From positions 1,830,108 to 1,894,107 of the forward strand of contig OX459109.1 in assembly GCA_949775045.1 (NCBI GenBank): 64,000 nt of DNA, read 5' to 3'. How positions within the stretch are numbered: position 1 is the stretch's first letter; each line of letters begins with the position of its first letter. The notes beneath the pieces were generated by a model. It saw nothing but the letters and a program-made list of their open reading frames with translations. It was not told where the DNA came from and searched no databases. Positions 37,340-49,263 of this stretch are shown piece after piece. This DNA is from Metridium senile (taxonomy: Eukaryota; Cnidaria; Anthozoa; Actiniaria; Metridiidae). Both the position numbers and the translations under genes were made by a program.

Positions 37340-37520
37340 CATAGGAAACACGATAAAACACAAAAGAAGAGGAAAAGAAAACCATAAAAAGCGCTAACTT
37401 TTCATGTCAAAAACAACATTTCAAGGAGGTAAGACGGACGACAGGTTTATAAAGAGGAAGAATCTCAAGTATTATATCAGTTGAATGTGAAACGTCAAAC
37501 TAAAGAATAAACTATCTCCA
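37340..37520. repeat. Third copy of a palindrome-arm segment near the centre
   Basis: GTCAAAAACAACATTTCAAG and GGACGACAGGTTTATA match 26730-26790 directly and 47860-47920 inverted. So this piece occurs once in each arm and again in the central spacer. Confidence 0.6.
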
Positions 37521-37754
37521 AAGATGACTGAAGTGGTTTGTTTTTCGTTTTGTAATTTATTTTTTTACCCCGCGAGGCAGCTTTGCCCCCCAAAATCATG
37601 TTGCTATGGGTTATCCAGGTACGTGACTAAATACTGCAAGCCTGTTGAGCCTTTCAAATGTAGTGTAATTTCAGTGTTAGTTTCGAAGTTTAACTCGTCA
37701 TTTCAAAAACCATAGTTAATAGCTAAGAATTCAAACTTATAATTAGTAATGTTT

Positions 37755-38050
37755 ACAACATGAGCGGCCGTGTTGTATCGGCAGATACAATCGCAAGCCG
37801 AAGGCGCGTGATTGTATAGTCGATACAACGCGGACGCGAATGTTGTAAACGACTTAAAAAACGTCTAGGTTAGCTCTTTCATATTTTACCAAAATGTTCA
37901 AGATTAAAGTAAATCTCGCCGAGAAATTTCAAGTTAAAACTTATGCAAATCAGGATATACAACACTAGTGTTGTATCAGATTTACAACACTCGTCATGGT
38001 CATGGTTTCTTTTGAAAATGTCTCATTAATTATTCATGAGTTTTTTAATA
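37755..38050. mobile_element. Short inverted-repeat element (GTTGTATCGGCAGATACAAT)
   Basis: TGAGCGGCCGTGTTGTATCG faces its imperfect complement CGATACAACGCGGACGC. The right part is related to 4500-4695 inverted. Confidence 0.55.
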
Positions 38051-38454
38051 ATGGCTAAACATTTACTCATGTTTACTCCTTCGTATACATTTCTTATTGT
38101 TCTATCTACTCAAATTTCTCTACTTGATTTTGATCTACATTTTTCTAAATTGTTTATTCTATTTGACCGATTGATATCTACATAATGATATTTCACTTTT
38201 TTCCACTCTTTTGTAATTTCTGTTACGAATATTTCTGATAAATGTCCGATATATTGTAATACTATAAAATATGATAGTCAACTGGCTTTGTATAGCTTTC
38301 CAGTTAATTACTCAAGTGCTGCTCTTTTCAGCAATTATATGATACTTTCAAACTAATTTCAATAACCGTTTTTTCGATAACAAACATTTTCGACATTTTC
38401 GAAATCTTGTGGTCATACTTTTGTGCGTCGCGCTCGGCTGTTCGAGTGTCCTCT

Positions 38455-38689
<235 letters not shown>

Positions 38690-38690
<1 letters not shown>

Positions 38691-39185
38691 TAGTATTTAT
38701 TTATACACGATATATTTGTTTACAGCATAGCTGATGTGGTCGTGTTTTGTATTCACTCTCTCACTTTACATTTTACACTTAACATTTTACATTTTACACA
38801 ATATATTCATTTTTCAATTTTTATCATGCTAAGTTTCGCCTCTGCCGTTATTCGTCTTTTACTTGTGTGATGTCTTGATGATCTGTTGTCACGGGCTGAA
38901 ATCTTGAGGACTGCATGATTAAGTGGGTGGCCAGTTGTCAACGTTACTCCACCGAAGCTTTCTGCATGCTGGCCGTTGGCTCAAGACGAGCTCATCCGCC
39001 CTTTGACAGGTTTTGTTTTTCGTCCTGCTGGGTTGCATGCCACCCTCCTCACTAACATAATGTTAGTGGGGGAGCCGGTTTAGTCTCCGACAACCCGACC
39101 ATGCGACAGGTGGTACTGGGTTACAATGTTACTAGTAGCAGAGTCACCAGTAGACCCTGACCTGACTCGTCGGAACTGGCCGGAA
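38690..39185 (-). repeat. Element 3' end (minus strand) with (ATT)n tail, plus a GC-richer stretch
   Basis: TATTTATTTATACACGAT...AGCTGATGTGGTCGTG also follows the (AAT)n tract at 63256-63390. Read on the minus strand both are element ends that run into an (ATT)n tail. The part 38880-39185 is GC-richer than its surroundings and has no ORF. Confidence 0.5.
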
Positions 39186-39495
39186 AATAAACATATGCAA
39201 ATTACATGCACAGACCGTAGTTTGGATTTGCATTCTCATTATACAAGTTCAACGAGGCAGTATTGAGTCAATTAATATTCAATAACAGTACTCAAACTCA
39301 GGCATCGTTTCGATATTTCATTTCTTCAAAACTCCGCTACAACGCAAGTCAATGTGAAGGGAAGGTTTTTGTTGGTCTTATCTCAACAAAGCTATCCAAA
39401 AGAGCAACTTACTAGTTTATAATAGTTTAGCATAATAAGCATCCATGCAAGCAAGACCACTCTGCATTAGCAGTGACACGTAAACAAAATCATCG

Positions 39496-42400
39496 ATGGC
39501 TTCTCAAAAACATCAAACGAACACTGAAGAAAAAGAGAAAATCAGCATCTATGTGGCGTTCTTTACTTGTGCTTTAACTTTGTATATGGTATTTATTATT
39601 CTCTTAAGCGGAGCACAAGATATTCTCGCTGGAACTCGTATTCAAACTTCATGGGTGTTAATGGCTGATACAGTTCCATATTTCATCGTTCCGTTGTTGT
39701 TTCCGTTCTTTGCAAAACGAGTCCCGTACTTATTTCGTTTTGTAGCGGTCTTCGTGTTATTTATGACCGCGTTCCTGTCTTTGGGTCTTATTCACAATGT
39801 TGATTTGAAACTGTGTGCTGTGGCGCTAGCCTCACTTGGAACGGGTACATTGGATACAAGTTTAGTTGCACTTACGTTTTACTTCAAACCTTCGGTTCTG
39901 TCATGTTATGCCGCTGGTACTGGTGCTGGATTTCTTGTAGGCCCAGTGTTTTATACAGGTAAATTATATAAACAAACTTTCCGTCGACCGTGAAAAAATA
40001 GTACGCATAATATATGGTATTACCTGTTGGTAGTTATAGAGTGGTTTTCATTAACCCGTGAAACACACTTTAGCGTAATATGCTTTGATACACTTTATTA
40101 CACTTTAACTTTAACTTTGTGTTTTATAATCATTTGTTCAATAGCACTATTACACATTAATACACTTTATCACTCTTTCCCTATTACACTTTGTTTCACG
40201 GGTTAATGAAAACCACTATAAGTACTACTAACTACACTATATAAACTAGACTAGAGTGGCCTTCATACAAATTGTTCAATTTAGAATGCAAACGCAGAAA
40301 GAAAGAAAAACAGGACTCCAATGACGATCACTGAATTTGTTATAACAGGTTGTAAAAGTCATTGCAGTTTCTTGTTTCTTCAAATAATATTGACTCTTCT
40401 TGTCTCTTTGTATGCAACTATTACACACTACTTCAAACTAGGTAGTCATTTTTCTTTCACGGACGATGAAAAATCATTCTTTTTTCTTCTATATTTCTTA
40501 ACAATAATATGCTAACGATAGTATCATTTAGTCTAGCCAGTTTTGCTGATTCAAAATATCAAAATATATTCGCCAAAATTCGTCTATTTTTTTTTTCGAA
40601 TATTTTGATAAAATTTAAACAGAAAAATTATCTACACTAATTAGCTAAGTGCATTGTAAATAAAGCTGTTTTGTTGTATTCGTATATTAAATTAGAAAAC
40701 TTTATTATAATTATTATTTGCACAACTTTCATCGTAATCACGCTTTCATCTTAACTCTTTGTATCCGTTTGATAATGACATTAACGCAATGAAAATGTTG
40801 GTCAAATAATCAAATTTGGGCCAGTTACATAAGCAACTTTTAAATGATTTAGTTTGACTTAGAGAGGAAACAATTAATATATACATCCATAGTCTAGTTG
40901 TTGTTCTGGTTGAGTGACAAAATATAAACTATTGTATGTCTTCAAACTCAAAAACAATATGCACTTTCGACCAAAACTCAAACATTTAATTTAACATTTA
41001 ATTTCAAACATCAAGTTGGTTGACAAAATTTGACTTGTTCCTAAATGTTCTAAAAGCTGCGAAGCCATTTTGCCGGTTAGCTTTTAAAAAGAGTTCTTGA
41101 AAAATGAATAATTAATGAAAAAACCTTCGCGGAGACACATAGTTACTCAATCAATTGCCTTTTTTACACTGCGAATCACAAAACCGTGGGCACCTAGAAA
41201 TATTTTAGAAATCGTTTATTGTTCGTTGAACAACTCAGAAACAACTACTATATCACCGCAAGAAGTTTGACTGATGTGTAGTATGATAAACTTTTTGTAG
41301 TTAGAGTTGTTTGTGAGTTGTTCAACGAACAATAAACGATTTCTTAAATATTTCTAGGTGCCCACGGTTTGGTGATTCGCACTGTAAACCGTTTTGGAAA
41401 TGCCAATTTTTACAACTAAAAACAAGTTAAATGATGAGATATAGAAGTTATTACATGGGCGCGCGCGGAGATACGAATATATTATATCGATCTTCGAGTG
41501 TTGAAATGGTCTTTCACGCAGCGAATGATTGAGAGATTTTCAATACGATAAGGTGAAACTTGTATCTCCAAGCGACCATGTTATGTTCTGATTATTATAT
41601 AATTATCAATGAAAATAAAATATAACTTTTTTCGATCGACACAAGAAGTTTCCGTCAAGCTGTGTCGGTAACCATAGTGATGATATTTTCACATGCGAAG
41701 ATATCAAATTTTTGAACTAAAGGGAGAAATATAGGACCGGTATAGTTCATTGACAATTATATAATAAACTAAGATACTTCACCGTTTGTACGATAAAAAA
41801 GTCATATATCATATTAAAGTCTTCAATATTTGATGTATGTTCATCTCATATAAACCTATTTCAAAGATCGTTGTCGCAATCAAAGCTATAGTCCACACTC
41901 TGAAGCCTGCAAAGGATGTTGGTATTTCTACTCTTGTTATCGATTTATCCGCATAGCATATTTTGGTCAGTATACGTGTTTATATGATCATAACACATTG
42001 TTGCAGGAGAAGATTATGAAACAAATATTTCTTTAAAAAGCGCGTAAAAAATCACATATTCAGTTCATATTACCGACATCCTTTGCAAGCTTTAGAGTGT
42101 GGACTGCAGCTTCGGCTGAGACAACGATTTTTGAAATGGGTGTATAACCCTTCCTTCCTCTCAAAGTTGCATTGCAGTCTTGAAGTAAACTTTCAGCAAT
42201 GCAATCACCACGAAGTACCAACATGGTACGGACACTGTGGGGGGAGGGGAGAGGAGATTGAACACGGATATACTTCAAAAAATCAAAAATGTGAATGTAC
42301 TCTCAATGCCTGTTAGCTAAAATTATTACTCGGGCTCTTCAAAGGAAGCCCGATTCTTAAAATGGGTTTTCGTGTTATTATTATTTTTTATGTTATTGTT

Positions 42401-43486
42401 TTGTCTCGCGATTTTATGAAGGTTTAGACCGGGCCGTTTCGACTCCTTCTCTCCATCAGGTGACGAGTAGAATGTAATAAAGGTGGATCTTATATACCTG
42501 TTTTCGGATTCCGTTGAAGATCATTTCGCGTTCTGATTGGCTTTGCAGAGTTCTTACAAACTGTCGGACAATAATAACATGCATGGAATGTTTCATTTAT
42601 CATTTTCTTTTTTTCAGCAATGACAACTTGGTTTTGTGTATCTCCCAGCATCACTTTACTCGTCTTGGGGCCGTGTTCTGCGGTTATCCTCATAGCATAC
42701 TATTTCATTCATAAAGAGATAAACAGCCAAGAGCGACATTTGGCCAACAAACAGGAGGTTGTCTACACAAAACTGGAAACTTCAGGCGACGCGAATGAAT
42801 CCGATTCCGTTCCAGAAGACAAAGATAACAAGAAGTCCAACGACAACAGCCTCACTTTCAAAGAAAAACTCTCCGCCGCCAAAAACCTAATTGCTCTTAT
42901 TGGAGTTCCTCTATTTCTCGCGTTTCTTTCGGAGTATATTTTCTTCCAGTCCGTCATCACGACCATGGCCTATCCTAGCTCACCATTTCAACCACGTGAC
43001 CACTACCAATATTACCTCCTGGCTTTGATGACAGGAGAAGTCCTGGGTCGTTCCAATCGAGCAATAATTGGTGGTATAAAACCTACCTGGCTATACACCC
43101 CGACACGTCTTCTTCTGTGGGTGTTGGTTGGGCTTGAAATGTTCCATTTGATGTTCTTCCTGTTCGAGTCTTGGTATCGTTTTCTTCCTGGTGTTGGAAT
43201 ACCAATATTCCTTTGTTTCACTGCAGGAGTTATAATTGGACTTATATTCGTTAATGGACTTGCACTGGTCAGTGTTTCGTTTGAAGGCTGCAGAGAACGA
43301 GAGTTTGTTCTAACAATGGCTCTTTTTCCAATGACGTTTGGTGCATTTATAGCTTCTATAGTTGGCCTCCATGTGGAACCTATCCTGCGAGAACATTGTA
43401 TAACTATTTTCTCAAATAGCGAGTATTGCTTTACCAGATCGTTCAATTTGAAGAAGTCCATGGAGGCATGCCTGAGGAAAATTTGA
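39496..43486 (+). CDS. CLN3/battenin-like membrane protein, copy 3
   Basis: Exon 1 39496-39958 (ATG, MASQKHQTNTEEKEK) joins exon 2 42618-43486 in phase 1 (GTAAAT donor, TTTTCAG acceptor), about 443 aa. It has the same domain order as copy 2: SGAQDIL, LFPFFAKRVPYL, GTGTLDTSLVALTFYF, the loop with ANESDSVPEDKDNKKS, SEYIFFQSV, DHYQYYLLALMTGEVLGR, FESWYRFLPGVGIP, and a C-terminus MEACLRKI. No stop or frameshift is seen. Only about 40 bases upstream of the ATG resemble copy 2, so the two promoters differ. It is predicted to be a lysosomal/endosomal multi-pass protein. Confidence 0.92.
41167..41394. mobile_element. MITE, CACTGCGAATCACAAAACCG family, TA target
   Basis: Ends CACTGCGAATCACAAAACCG and the reverse complement, with TA on each side; inner AACAATAAACGATTTCTTAA matches inverted. 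It lies in the copy 3 intron. A second copy is at 56786-57000 in the opposite orientation. Confidence 0.85.
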
Positions 43487-43580
43487 GTTAACCAAATTGG
43501 AAGATTTCTCCTTGGAAATCAATATTTTTCTCGCAAACCAACGGGCAATATAATTTAATACGTTGCACGGATTTTTCTTG

Positions 43581-43847
43581 CACTGCAAAAACGGCTGAGT
43601 ATAGATACAACACAGTATATTGAGTTAATCATGCATTCAGGATGACACTTCATAGTGAGTTAACCCAACTCTATAGTGAGTAAAAGTGAGGTTCAACTCA
43701 ATATATTGAGTACATTGTACTCAATGGCACATCTACATTTATGTTTACTCTTAATAATGAGTTGGGTTTACTAGCTATAAAGTGTCATCCTGAATGCATG
43801 ATTAACTCAATATACTGAGTTGTATTTACTCAGCCGTTTTTGCAGTG
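43581..43847. mobile_element. Palindromic MITE, CACTGCAAAAACGGC family, second copy
   Basis: The sequence and structure match 11133-11420. The flanks are TG on both sides. The inverted paralogue near 30650-30660 reads through without the element. Confidence 0.9.
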
Positions 43848-44045
43848 TGCTTGCTTGGGAGCAGCAGGGAATTATTTTTGAAATCTTCCAAGGCCCCCTC
43901 AAAGGGCTCAACCTTAGTAATGAACTGTTTTTTGATTGAACAGACCAAATGGTGGTATGTCCTTTCTTAATTTAATTTCAAACTAGGGATGTCGCGAAGG
44001 TTGACAGTAACCTTAAGGAACTGTTCACGTTGGTTGTTAGCAAAT

Positions 44046-45358
44046 TTAGGAAAGATGTCAAACATTGTGTCTACAAGATGTCAAACATTGTGTCTATAAG
44101 ATGTCAAACATTGTGTCTATAAGATGTCAAACATTGTGTCTATAAGATGTCAAACATTGTGTTTATAAGATGTCAAACATTGTGTCTATAAGATGTCAAA
44201 CATTGTGTCTATAAGATGTCAAACATTGTGTCTATAAGATGTCAAACATTGTGTCTATAAGATGTCAAACATTGTGTTTATAAGATGTCAAACATTGTGT
44301 CTATAAGATGTCAAACATTGTGTCTATAAGATGTCAAACATTGTGTCTATAAGATGTCAAACATTGTGTCTATAAGATGTCAAACATTGTGTCTATAAGA
44401 TGTCAAACATTGTCTTTTTTTTTTATTTTTTTTTATTTTTATTTTTATTCACAAATAATATTTAATACAGTTATTATTATTTACAATTAAGGAGGATAAA
44501 ACTTTAAGTGTTATCCACTAGAAGATTATTTAAATAATTGTTCACATAAATTAAACATAATTCTAGTTACTCAATAAAGATAAAGTACTATTTGGATAAA
44601 TTAACAACTTATTGTATATATAATTGAGAAAAGAGAGAGAGAAGAAGAAAAAAAAAAAACACATAAATACATGACAACACACGCACTCACCACACACACA
44701 CTAACCAAAAAAAAAAAAACCACATAACTTCCCTGTGCTCAAATTTGATTTTAAATGTTTATAAGGTAAGAAATTTGTCCCACTTTTTGATATGTACATT
44801 TAATTTGTTCGTATTTAGAGCCACTTTGTATTCAATATTTTTGTATTGTCTTAGTTGATTTTTGAATAAAGATAATGATACTAACGGATTTGTTTTTTCT
44901 CTGACTTTATATAGTGTAAATTTATACAACAAAATGATAAAGTTTACTAATGTATCGTCAACACCTAATATTATATTAGTCATGATACAACTCGGTAAAT
45001 TGATTCCGAATTCTTCTGCCCAATTTCGTATTATAAAGTAAAAGTTTTTGGATTCAATGCATTCAACAAAAAGATGGTCGATCGTTTCCGGATATACATG
45101 ACATAGAGAACAAGAGGAGTAATTAATTATCTTGAAGCGATGTAGGTCATAATTTAGATATAATACGTTGTTCAATATCTTGTATTGAAACATTCTTAAA
45201 TAAGTCAAATATTGTGTCTATAAGATGTCAAATATTGTGTCTATAAGATGTCAAACATTGTGTCTATAAGATGTCAAACATTGTGTCTATAAGATGTCAA
45301 ACATTGTGTCTATGAGATGTCAAACATTGTGTCTATGAGATGTCAAACATTGTGTCCT
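44046..45358. repeat. 23-bp minisatellite, split by a LINE
   Basis: Unit AAGATGTCAAACATTGTGTC plus TAT. About 16 units in 44046-44413 and 6-7 in 45205-45358. There are no spacers, so it is not a CRISPR array. Confidence 0.95.
44414..45204 (-). mobile_element. 5'-truncated LINE inserted in the minisatellite
   Basis: On the minus strand one frame (from 45202 down) starts YLRMFQYKILNNVLYLN and contains CSLCHVYPETIDHLFVEC, the zf-RVT zinc knuckle at the C-terminus of a non-LTR reverse transcriptase. The 3' end on that strand finishes with AAAAATAAAAAAAA-type sequence at 44414. AGTCAAAnATTGT occurs on both sides, consistent with target-site duplication, although the target is itself repetitive. 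The RT core is missing. Confidence 0.85.
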
Positions 45359-46363
45359 TTTCCTTTTAATTAGTTCATTTTGTCATTTGAAAAATGTTTT
45401 TTGAATAATTTTCCGGCTTTGTCAAAGGGCGAAAATTACCAAAAAAATAAAAAGAATGAATTAAAAAGGCCACAAAGGATTATTATCTTAAACAATACTA
45501 ATTAAATTATTATTATTATTATTTATGAAATGAAAACTAATTTCACTGGGAACATTTTTGGGATTTAATATATTAATATATTAGAAACCTTGCCTAGTAC
45601 TCCTTGCCTATCAGTAGGCAAGGTTTCTCGTCTGGCATACAAACGTCTGTAAAATCTGCTGACTTTATCGCGCTATATCTTTGCTATTTCATACGATTTT
45701 CTTCTCAAACTTAGCGATTTTATTAATTGAGAAGTTCTCTTTCATCATCAAGATGAATTTTCATTTATTTTACTCTATCAAAATTTGGAAAAACCGTCAC
45801 GTCAACTATTAAGCTTAACTGTATAATTTGCTCTCTGAAATAATAAAACTTTGATATTTAAATTACGGCTTTGTCATGCTGTTGAGCTATTAAAACGTAA
45901 GATAATGCCTTGTGTGTTATGCCTAACGAAGCTTTTGATGGATTTCACACATTTTTATCGTGAATTAAATTCGCTTTTCATTGTTTGTTTGACTGCATCA
46001 TTCTCTTCGTGTCCCATCATATTTAAACAATTCATCCTACCAAAGCAATGCTTTCTGAAATGTATCAATACGATAGTAACAAGTATGTACAAATAATCAT
46101 GCATTGATATACTATTGCATCATGATAAAATGATATGATGAAAATGATAAAAAAAATTGTTTTCTTTTTCTTTTTTGTTTGCTCTTCTTTGTTTGTTTGT
46201 TTTGATTTTTGCTCTGAAAATTGAAAAAGTAGAACTGATAGCAGCAAGGAGCGACTAATAGTAGACAGTTCCAAGTGGGGCTTAAAATCGCCTTTATTGT
46301 GGTACAATTTTTATTCATATTTTGATATTTTGCTTATTGTTCATCTATATACAATATTTGATG

Positions 46364-46432
46364 TGGTTCCGGAGGTTCCGGCAGTTCCGGTTGTTCCGGC
46401 GTTCCGGATTCCGGTATTCCGTGGTTTACTAA
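46364..46432. repeat. GTTCCGG short tandem repeat
   Basis: About eight GTTCCGG-like units (GGAGGTTCCGGCAGTTCCGG). Unlike the AT-rich surroundings. Confidence 0.7.
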
Positions 46433-46964
46433 AGCCCAGTTGTGTTTTGCCCTTGTGGGCCACCGTACTAATCTGAAGCTTCAGTTGTAAGATCACATTC
46501 TTCTCGTCTTTTAATAGGAGTAAGTAAAGTGCTTTACTTGGAGCAGCATCTCTGTAGAACAGAACCTAATGATAGCGAATACCTTGGCAAACCTCAGGTC
46601 AAAGAACATATATAGCAACCGTTTTCAGCGGAAACAAGTTAATTTCCATAATTGTCGAAGCACATGATCTTCACGTGATCTTCGCCTGTCAAACTAATGG
46701 CAACGTCAATCACCGTCAAAGAAGGAAGGAATGTCTGATGAGGTCATGCATGTTCGTCATGTTCCATATTTGCGTTGTCATGGTGTCGAGGCTATAGTGA
46801 GGCCGCAAGGGTTCTATTGTCCTATTGTCCATTTTGTCTGGTCGAAAACGACGAAAAAACAAACCTATTTTATAACTGTGCTACCACAGGTAGCCCAGTA
46901 ATAATGAAAACAAATTTCGAAAACTAAACAATAATGTGTTCTACGTGTTCACGATACGCCAATT

Positions 46965-47362
46965 GGCCAATACCAAATCGAGTAGAGGACTGGGTACTAG
47001 TTTCCCTAATTAATTTAATTAAGAAATGAACCTCATAATATAAAACAGCAGATCAAGATATGCAAGATTCCTGAGATTTGGTGCTTTTGGTTGGATATTG
47101 AGTGAGTTGCAGCCATTCAAAACTGCCCAAAATTACAAAGGAATGTATGGATTGGAGGGACAGGCGTCCTTCCAAACCATACATTTCCTTCTATTTTTAG
47201 GCAATTTTATGAGGCTGTATCTTGGTCAGAATACAACCAAATGCAACCAAACTCAGGAATCATACATATCTTGATGTGCCCTATTTAATTATGAGATTCA
47301 TTTCTTAATTACATTAATTAGACAAACTAGTACCCAGTCCTCTACTCAATTTGGTATTGGCC
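46965..47362. mobile_element. Palindromic MITE (GGCCAATACC...GGTATTGGCC), AATT target duplication
   Basis: Exact AATT on both sides (46961-46964 and 47363-47366). The mirrored locus in the left arm (27268-27271) has a single AATT and no element. Same family as 31655-32053. Confidence 0.93.
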
Positions 47363-47622
47363 AATTAGTACTTCATTTTAGTATTTGCAAATTATTTATC
47401 TACTGCTTTTTTTAATTCTTTTATTCATAGTTAAAATAAATAGAACACAATAAGCCAAAAAAAAAAAAAACACCCACACACACACAGACAGAGGAGAGGA
47501 ACGGATCAGAGAGGAGGGAGAAACAGCAAAAATAAATAGGGAGAAAAAAGAGAGAAAAGAGAGAAAAGAGGTAATTACAATAGATAATAATTTATTTATT
47601 TAATAATTTATTCTTTAGTTTT

Positions 47623-47822
47623 ACAGCGCGAAGCGCCTTACCGTTTCCACCAGACAAACATTTTGGACACTTTTTTGATTGAGAGGCGGAGTCATCACAA
47701 AGGTGCCAACACCAAACTCGCTATCAAATGGTGTGTCGGCACCTTTGTGGTGACTCCGCCTCTCAATCAAAAAAGTGTCAAAAATGTTTGTATGGTGGAA
47801 ACGGTAAGGCGCGTGGCGCTGT
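47623..47822. mobile_element. Hairpin MITE (ACAGCGC...GCGCTGT), right-arm copy
   Basis: Mirror of 26806-27026 with mirrored flanks. It is about 20 bases shorter at the loop. Confidence 0.85.
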
Positions 47823-48058
47823 AAGTGCCAATTCAATATAACTACTTAAAATTCTTCTTCAATAAACCTGTCGTCCGTCTTACCTCCTTGAAATGTTGTT
47901 TTTGACATGTAAAGTTAGTTTTTTTTTCTGGTTTTCTTTTTCTATTCGTTTGTGAACATCACCAAGATAGCAACGTTTCAAGGTTAGTAATCGGGGTAAC
48001 TTTTAGTTTTTCCCGTTTCAAGTATATTTTTCGATGCTTTTCTGTGACATAAAGATAA

Positions 48059-49063
48059 TAATCGAAAAATGTGTCTACAACGGGTATCACCGATTTCTTT
48101 CAATTTTGGCCGAGATATGTATTTTAGTGTAAATATTAACTGTTATCAATATAAAACAAAAATATTAAATTCTCTAGCAGATATCGTGGTTTAAGGGAAA
48201 GTAGTCAGACGAACGATAAAAATTGCTTGAAATTTACACCAACTTTACAAATCAATTTCTCTAAAACTATAGCTTTTTTCTTACCTGGAATTCGTACAGA
48301 CCCACTACAACATATAATAAATACAGCGACAGTATCAAAGTATCAAAAGGTTTATTTAAAGAAAATTTTCGCTTATTTACATATCAGGCTATGAAATCTA
48401 CATTTTGAGTATGCATTCTTAACAATTCGATATACAAGATCCGGCAACTTTTTAAAACCACAGAGTTTGACTTTTATGTACAACTGATAATGGTTAACAA
48501 ATACAAAGAAAAACATTTCTGTAAAGTTTTAAAGGTGAAGAGATACAGTATCACGAATTTCGCGTTTTTACACGTATCCAATGCATAAGACTAATGACCA
48601 TTTGCGACTAAAAAAGCCGATAAGTTGAAAATACTTACCTAAAAACAACAGCTAATGTAGTAGGGCGATTTAAGAAGTCATAAATGTACAATGTTAAAAT
48701 ATTTTAACTATACGCTGTTTTTTTTTTCGAAAGAAATACATACAAAAACATGCCTAGTGATAATGCTAAGCTGATTAAATGGTTCAAATTACAACAAAGA
48801 GCCTTGAGTTGATTTTAATATATATAAATATCCGAAACTTACATCTTTAAGACAGCAGATTCGTAAAATAAAAGTCGAAAACGTGGAAATTATCCAAATG
48901 ACAACGACGGCAGCGTAGCCAAGTGTGATTATCAGTACTAAACAATCAACTGTCACGAACTGGTTCCCGGTCGTTAACCATTTTAGCGTTAACTTTCAGA
49001 AAAGCATGTTATTATGACATAAAAAATGGAATGAAATAATAGTGATAATAACAATAAAATACT
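48059..49063. mobile_element. Rearranged copy of the TTAA element (left 1 kb)
   Basis: From AATCGAAAAATGTGTCTACA it tracks 17975-18985 in the same orientation with scattered small differences. The terminal TTAA repeat is missing, and the left junction abuts palindrome-arm sequence. A further piece at 50527-50610 matches 19075-19160, so the DNA between (49064-50526) sits inside the element relative to the other copy. Confidence 0.75.
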
Positions 49064-49263
49064 AGCGGTTCTTATCAGAAGTGAAGTGCTGCGATGTGTA
49101 TTTGTATGCACTTAAAGTAAGCTATTGTCGACATTCATGCGCTTCAAAGCATTTTCGTATTGTTAAGACTGTGAAACAATAGAAATACGCTTCAAAACTC
49201 ATTACTTTTGACGGTGCCTAAACTTTTGTATTCTTTGTAGAGTTTCAGGTTGTAGCTTATGGT

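Noticed and set aside
44046..45358. Regular 23-bp repeats as a CRISPR-like array
   Set aside because: Units are directly adjacent with no unique spacers, in eukaryotic DNA; it is a minisatellite.
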